Below are positions 21,847 to 23,776 of a stretch of DNA of 23,776 nt, piece after piece. The notes beneath the pieces are model-generated. The model had not been told where the DNA came from. It made no database searches and was given only the letters and a program-made list of their open reading frames with translations. The stretch lies in IMG/VR virus record IMGVR_UViG_3300048999_000104, positions 1 to 23,776 of that record; one strand, written 5' to 3'. The DNA comes from a virus. Within the stretch, counting starts at the first letter, position 1; each line of letters opens with the position of its first letter. A program made the translations under genes and the position numbers.

Positions 21847-22461
21847 TCAGTATTTCCACTCCCAGCCGTGTGCACCCTGGCCGAGTAGTCCTGAGCCATC
21901 GGTGAGCTGGAGCGCGCCGGTCTTGTCCGTCGTGGCGATGGCAATCTGGCCGGTGTACGTGCGATTGGGGCCGTACGCCGACGGCAGTTGCTTCGTCGAT
22001 AACAGGCACATGTCGGTTTCAGCCTGGTTCGTGACGCCGTCGTTGCCGGTCGTAGATAAGGCGTACGGATTGATTAGGCCGGGCAGGATCCCGAAAGCGC
22101 TGGAGCCTTGGTCTGCGTCCTTGTCGGTGTGCGTCTGGACAGTCACGTCCAGCAAGATCGTGTGGTTGCCCGCGCTGCGGGACATGTAGGCATCGCACTT
22201 CGGGTCCACCGTGATTCTCGTGATCCAGAAATCGACTGCGGCGCTGCCGTCGGTGTTCGTGATGCCCGCACGCTCGCCCACCTTTTTCGTGATGTAGCCC
22301 GAAACCGGTGCGGACGGAGTGGGCGCGGCGGTCGGTGGCACGCTGGCGGGCGCGGCAACAGCAGTGGCGCCGGGGGTTGTCTTGGGCGCCTCATGGCCGC
22401 ACGCCGTCAGCGCGAGAGTGGCGCCCGCCGCCATCGCGAGCAGAGCGATTCGCTTAATCAT
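21847..22461 (-). CDS. Secreted lipoprotein
   Basis: This 204-residue protein begins MIKRIALLAMAAGATLALTAC, a signal peptide with a lipobox LTAC (Cys21 would be lipidated). A Pro/Thr/Ala linker (about 25-60) precedes a strand-rich domain (about 62-204) with two further cysteines (DPKCDAY, DMCLLS) that resembles the immunoglobulin-like DUF4352 fold common in actinobacterial lipoproteins; the family name is tentative. Start ATG 22461 has AAGGGG (22470-22475 on the complement) seven bases away. The longer frame upstream is rejected because the signal peptide starts here. In phages, lipoproteins of this kind can block injection by related phages. Alternatively it serves the host. Confidence 0.85.
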   Translation of the reverse strand: MIKRIALLAMAAGATLALTACGHEAPKTTPGATAVAAPASVPPTAAPTPSAPVSGYITKKVGERAGITNTDGSAAVDFWITRITVDPKCDAYMSRSAGNHTILLDVTVQTHTDKDADQGSSAFGILPGLINPYALSTTGNDGVTNQAETDMCLLSTKQLPSAYGPNRTYTGQIAIATTDKTGALQLTDGSGLLGQGAHGWEWKY

Positions 22462-22483
22462 GGTGTGGCCCCTTGGTCTGGTG

Positions 22484-22497
22484 TGATCGGAAGTCGC
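22484..22497. repeat. 14-bp repeat shared with the XRE-cassette promoter region
   Basis: TGATCGGAAGTCGC occurs here, 22 bases upstream of the lipoprotein start, and exactly again at 20085-20098, 25 bases upstream of the 80-residue gene. Orientation relative to the gene differs between the two sites. The shared core includes GAAGTCGC of the third operator-like site. Confidence 0.6.
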
Positions 22498-22523
22498 CGG
22501 GCGCCACCTGGCCGTTACGGCGC

Positions 22524-22985
22524 TCACGCGAACCGCACCCGGCAGGCCCACACGTTTTCTCCGTCGAACGGCACTCGCTCGGGCTGCGCGATCAGGTGAT
22601 CGTCATAGAAGATCGCGCAACCCGCAGCATCGTCACCGACCGGCGCGGATACGTACACCACCAGGTCGAGCAGCCCGACCGCCTTCGTGGTCTGGAAGTG
22701 CGCCGAATCGCCGCCGGAGTTCGGCAGGTTGGTTGGGCCGGTGTCGCCGAACACCTCGCCGACGACGCGGAATACGGTGCCGGGCGCGCCCGTGACGCTG
22801 ACGACCACCTCGTGCTGTACAGGTGCGTGAGCCTCGACGTAGCTGGCCGCGTCGACGGCCGGGGTCGCGTGGCCGGGCACCGTGGTGGCGAGCGAGCTGG
22901 ACGCCCACAGCGCCAGCAGCGCGACGACCACAATCACGGCGACGAGCCCGGCGAGAGCAGCAACGACGGTCGCGGTGCGCTTCAC
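22524..22985 (-). CDS. MmpS-like membrane-anchored protein
   Basis: This 153-residue protein has one N-terminal membrane helix (about residues 6-30) and an extracytoplasmic domain. That domain has the MmpS-like pattern: EVVVSVTGAPGTVFRVVGEVFGD, LLDLVVYVSAP, then a cysteine pair C123/C148 in AGCAIFYDDH and VWACRVRF that is likely disulfide-bonded. MmpS proteins of mycobacteria partner MmpL transporters; none is visible here, so the role is uncertain. GTG 22985 is chosen because it overlaps the upstream gene's TGA by four bases (GTGA). ATG 23009 (adds eight residues) is possible. A 62-base gap separates it from the lipoprotein gene. Confidence 0.7.
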   Translation of the reverse strand: MKRTATVVAALAGLVAVIVVVALLALWASSSLATTVPGHATPAVDAASYVEAHAPVQHEVVVSVTGAPGTVFRVVGEVFGDTGPTNLPNSGGDSAHFQTTKAVGLLDLVVYVSAPVGDDAAGCAIFYDDHLIAQPERVPFDGENVWACRVRFA

Positions 22986-23164
22986 AGGTCTGCGCTGCTC
23001 GGGTCGCATTTTCCGTTGCCCATCGTGGTGCAGTCCCAACATGACTGGTCCTCTTCGCAGTGAGCGGTGGTGGGCGACGGCTTGCCCCGGGCGGTGCTGC
23101 CGCACTGAGCGGCGAGGGTGAACGGCAGGAGGACCACGGCGAGCACCACCAGCACCCGGCTCAT
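22982..23164 (-). CDS. Small secreted cysteine-rich protein
   Basis: This 60-residue protein has a clear signal peptide (MSRVLVVLAVVLLPFTLAAQ) and then five cysteines in the remaining 40 residues (C21, C36, C42, C45, C53), in the pattern HCEEDQSCWDCTTMGNGKC. An odd number of cysteines suggests dimerisation or one free thiol, or a lipid-modified Cys21, although Q before it is not lipobox-like. Its start overlaps the preceding stop (ATGA) and its stop overlaps the next GTG, so it is translationally coupled. No family was recognised; it may be a secreted effector or adhesion factor. Confidence 0.68.
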   Translation of the reverse strand: MSRVLVVLAVVLLPFTLAAQCGSTARGKPSPTTAHCEEDQSCWDCTTMGNGKCDPSSADL

Positions 23165-23367
23165 CGGGTACCACCCTTGAGCGCGTCGAGCGCGGCGACG
23201 ACGTCGGCGCGCATGGCGGCGATCCGCTCGGTCTCCGGGCGCATGGCGGCGACGTCGGCGCGCTGGCGCCGGGCGGCGCGCAGCTGCTCGTCCGCGCGGG
23301 CGAGTCGATCCGAGACGGCGCGGCTCCGGCGGAGGAAGTGGAACAGGGTGCCGAGTGACTTGGGCAA
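23161..23367 (-). CDS. Small coiled-coil protein, first gene of the envelope operon
   Basis: This 68-residue protein starts with TTG at 23367, supported by AGGAG (23374-23378 on the complement) six bases upstream; no ATG is in place. It is almost wholly helical with heptad-like runs of Ala/Leu/Arg (DRLARADEQLRAARRQRADVAAMRPETERIAAMRADVVAALDALKGG). The start MPKSLGTLFHFLRR is amphipathic and could associate with a membrane. It is linked to the Cys-rich gene by an ATGA overlap. No function is recognised. Confidence 0.66.
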   Translation of the reverse strand: MPKSLGTLFHFLRRSRAVSDRLARADEQLRAARRQRADVAAMRPETERIAAMRADVVAALDALKGGTR

Positions 23368-23776
23368 TGGGTGCTCCTACCTGAGTGGGAGCGGGTGCCC
23401 GTCTGCCTCCCGGCGATGGTGCCCGCTACGGCGCCCGAGCCTGTGTGTTTTGGCTATCAACGGGCCGCCGCAGTTCGCGTCCAGGTACTCCGCGTCGCTG
23501 CCGGCTGTTCGGGTGGTGACGGCTTGTCCACTGTGGACCTGCAGGCGCGGTCGGGTCCGGCTGAAGGCTCCCCCGGGACCGGCTGGAACCGGTCGGGCTG
23601 CTGGGTGCTTGCTGGGATCTGTTGGGCTGCTTGGTGATCACAGCTGGTTGGACACTCGCCGGGACCGGCTGAGGACTGCGATGGGGTCGGCCCGGCGATC
23701 GTGGCCGCCTGTGGTGCGTGGCCGGGACAACCGGCGCCGCTCCGGTTGTCCCGGCCACGGCCGGGGGGCCCGCGCC
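23368..23776. other. Intergenic end region without a convincing gene
   Basis: About 400 bases upstream of the minus-strand operon hold no frame I trust: both strands have long frames but their products are low-complexity Pro/Arg/Ser-rich and lack ribosome sites. The region contains three copies of a 12-base motif, CGGG(A/T)CCGGCTG, at 23552-23563, 23574-23585 and 23660-23671, and ends in an 18-bp stem-loop. A promoter for the minus-strand operon should lie here; a weak minus-strand -35 (TTGATA, complement of 23455-23460) is seen with no good -10. Confidence 0.55.
23717..23759. repeat. Perfect 18-bp inverted repeat (stem-loop)
   Basis: CGTGGCCGGGACAACCGG (23717-23734) and CCGGTTGTCCCGGCCACG (23742-23759) match exactly around a seven-base loop (CGCCGCT). 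No T-run flanks it on either strand, so a standard intrinsic terminator is unlikely; a T-less terminator for a gene beyond the window, or a protein-binding or recombination site, are options. Confidence 0.75.

Noticed and set aside
23371-23758. 88-residue plus and 110-residue minus frames at the right end
   Set aside because: Both lack ribosome sites and consist of low-complexity Pro/Arg/Ser/Gly sequence; the minus frame begins within the 18-bp hairpin.
1-23776. CRISPR array, tRNA, rRNA or insertion sequence
   Set aside because: Scanning found no regularly spaced repeats, cloverleaf or transposase-like frame in the window.

Overview
This 23.8 kb, high-GC window is the late (structural and lysis) region of a tailed siphovirus, or a prophage of one, from an actinomycete. 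The GC-rich third codon positions, the GTG starts and an XRE/DUF5753 plus DUF6879-type cassette all suggest a high-GC Actinomycetota host. Pseudonocardiales is a reasonable guess, but the sequence alone does not prove it. No integrase, small terminase, attachment site or tRNA was recognised, so free phage and prophage cannot be told apart.

Layout, left to right, + strand unless stated. (1) 1-1329: the tail of an unidentified gene, a SAM methyltransferase and a family-2 glycosyltransferase, translationally coupled and likely for glycan modification. (2) 1404-7148: packaging and head genes, namely large terminase, portal, MuF-like minor head protein, scaffold and major capsid protein. (3) 7234-8795: connector genes, namely adaptor, head-closure, HK97 gp10-like and tail terminator. 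(4) 8853-13746: tail tube, the G/GT tail assembly chaperones with a canonical -1 slippery heptamer, and a 1141-residue tape measure. (5) 13748-17727: distal tail (Dit-like), a fibre-like protein with a possible C1q-like end, a hub-like protein and a further tail protein. (6) 17740-19126: a 50-residue protein, a holin-like membrane protein and a GH25 muramidase, closed by a strong terminator.

Downstream the organisation changes. A three-gene minus-strand mini-operon (19972 to 19339) is divergent from a plus-strand cassette (20123-21741) made of an 80-residue protein, a DUF6879-like protein and an XRE/DUF5753 regulator. The ~150 bp between them holds repeated TTCGCGAA palindromes that look like operators. 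After a bidirectional terminator, a second minus-strand operon (23367 to 21847) encodes a coiled-coil protein, a Cys-rich secreted peptide, an MmpS-like membrane-anchored protein and a lipoprotein. Such cell-envelope products would suit lysogenic conversion or superinfection exclusion.

The most notable non-coding pattern is that the two highest-copy structural genes, major capsid and tail tube, are each bracketed by stem-loops. A 17-bp stem follows the capsid gene and a classic terminator follows the tail-tube gene, which points to punctuation of the late transcript that sets protein stoichiometry.
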